Below, piece after piece: positions 63,901 to 64,000 of a stretch of DNA of 64,000 nucleotides; the first letter of the stretch is position 1; each line of letters begins with the position of its first letter. A model generated the notes under the pieces. The model made no database searches. It was given only the letters and a program-made list of their open reading frames with translations, and was not told where the DNA came from. The stretch covers positions 1,408,501 to 1,472,500 of the forward strand of contig NZ_CP152002.1 in NCBI RefSeq assembly GCF_038595055.1, given 5' to 3'. The translations under genes were made by a program, and so were the position numbers. Source of the DNA: Paenibacillus sp. FSL R7-0345 (lineage in GTDB: Bacteria > Bacillota > Bacilli > Paenibacillales > Paenibacillaceae).

Positions 63901-64000
63901 CCAAACGTGACGCAGCAGATTACCAATAAGGAAATTCTGGGATCACTTAAGCTGACTAAAGTTGACCGGGATTACACAGCCATTAAACTCCCAGGGGCAG
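57911..64000 (+). CDS. Large surface adhesin, main segment: adhesive modules and Cna-B/SpaA repeats (runs off right edge)
   Basis: An open frame of about 2,030 codons with no stop to the window end. Residues from about 57911 to 59800 form several modules with recurring ITWTIxxN, VxDTLP, SIKVYK and YxIxYxT motifs, typical of collagen-binding/DUF11-like adhesive domains. From 59806 on, 92-residue Cna-B/SpaA domains repeat at least fifteen times. Each begins GSLKLxKVD and contains LAGAEFKLY, ETxAPxGY and ending xITNKE, consistent with Lys-Asn isopeptide bonds (catalytic Glu in KET). The C-terminal sorting signal is outside the window. No ribosome-binding site opens this frame, so it depends on the upstream segments. 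Codon use and lower GC differ from neighbours. Confidence 0.85.
59806..64000 (+). repeat. Tandem array of Cna-B/SpaA domain repeats, 276-bp period
   Basis: Unit starts (GGNTC encoding Gly-Ser) are at 59806, 60082, 60355, 60631, 60907, 61183, 61459, 61735, 62011, 62284, 62560, 62836, 63112, 63388, 63664 and 63940 (cut by the edge). The step is 276 bases except for two of 273. The first units share LDSTVRxxTI and SSNxVV motifs, and the later ones VLNGTERSA and DQDEVTKKL. The later units are nearly identical in DNA, so recent duplication or gene conversion is likely. Confidence 0.93.

Noticed and set aside
59806-64000. Regular repeats considered as a CRISPR array or satellite
   Set aside because: The 276/273-bp units keep a reading frame and encode Cna-B domains, so this is a coding repeat.

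Overview
The window is about 64 kb of a moderately GC-rich, low-repeat bacterial chromosome that looks like a spore-forming member of the Bacillales, most probably Paenibacillus. The reasons are strong AGGAGG ribosome-binding sites with frequent GTG and TTG starts, a gerKA-gerKB-gerKC spore-germination operon, a T-box in front of the ilv genes, an L20-type leader in front of infC-rpmI-rplT, and B. subtilis-like neighbours (yqkE, ytqA-mnmM, a YufNOPQ-type nucleoside transporter). Species is not assignable by reading alone. No rRNA, tRNA, CRISPR array, transposase or prophage gene was seen.

Layout. 1-5.4 kb: edge of a membrane protein, a queuosine-precursor transporter under a preQ1-I riboswitch, then a peptidase, a metallo-hydrolase, an SDR, an acetyltransferase and an HxlR regulator. 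5.4-10.4 kb: a promoter with an attenuator-like leader, then rtcB and an AAA+ ATPase, then an ECF-type sigma factor with its membrane anti-sigma factor. 10.5-18.3 kb: phosphodiesterase, GNAT, HAD phosphatase, ApbE, a TetR regulator with a YhgE/Pip membrane protein, and a glycosyltransferase. 18.8-25.2 kb: a DsbA-family protein, oleate hydratase, a VOC protein, a DhaS-like TetR, two unknowns and an RluA pseudouridine synthase. 25.3-29.5 kb: the germination operon. 29.7-33.5 kb: RecQ and a B12-binding radical SAM enzyme. 33.9-42.9 kb: lysophospholipase-like hydrolase, ManA, VOC, MnmM, YtqA, a small frameshifted gene, TrmB, and a lipid/exopolysaccharide group (PAP2 phosphatase, GT28, GT2). 42.9-44.4 kb: infC-rpmI-rplT. 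45.2-50.1 kb: nucleoside-type ABC importer. 51.2-56.8 kb: leucine T-box, ilvB-ilvH-ilvC-leuA. 57.0 kb to the end: a very large secreted adhesin made of N-terminal adhesive modules and at least fifteen 92-residue Cna-B/SpaA domains, running off the right edge.

The most notable observation is in the adhesin. Its reading frame is broken twice near the 5' end. The first break is at a perfect (AAGCT)x4 tandem repeat, where three copies would keep the frame, as in a phase-variation switch. The second is at AAATTTA, a canonical -1 slippery heptamer in the correct phase, after which the -1 frame stays open for the remaining 6 kb. Other items worth attention are the rtcB leader, a structured element before ilvC, non-ATG starts for infC (ATC) and gerKA (CTG), 53-bp direct repeats before the lysophospholipase gene, and several families of intergenic repeats.
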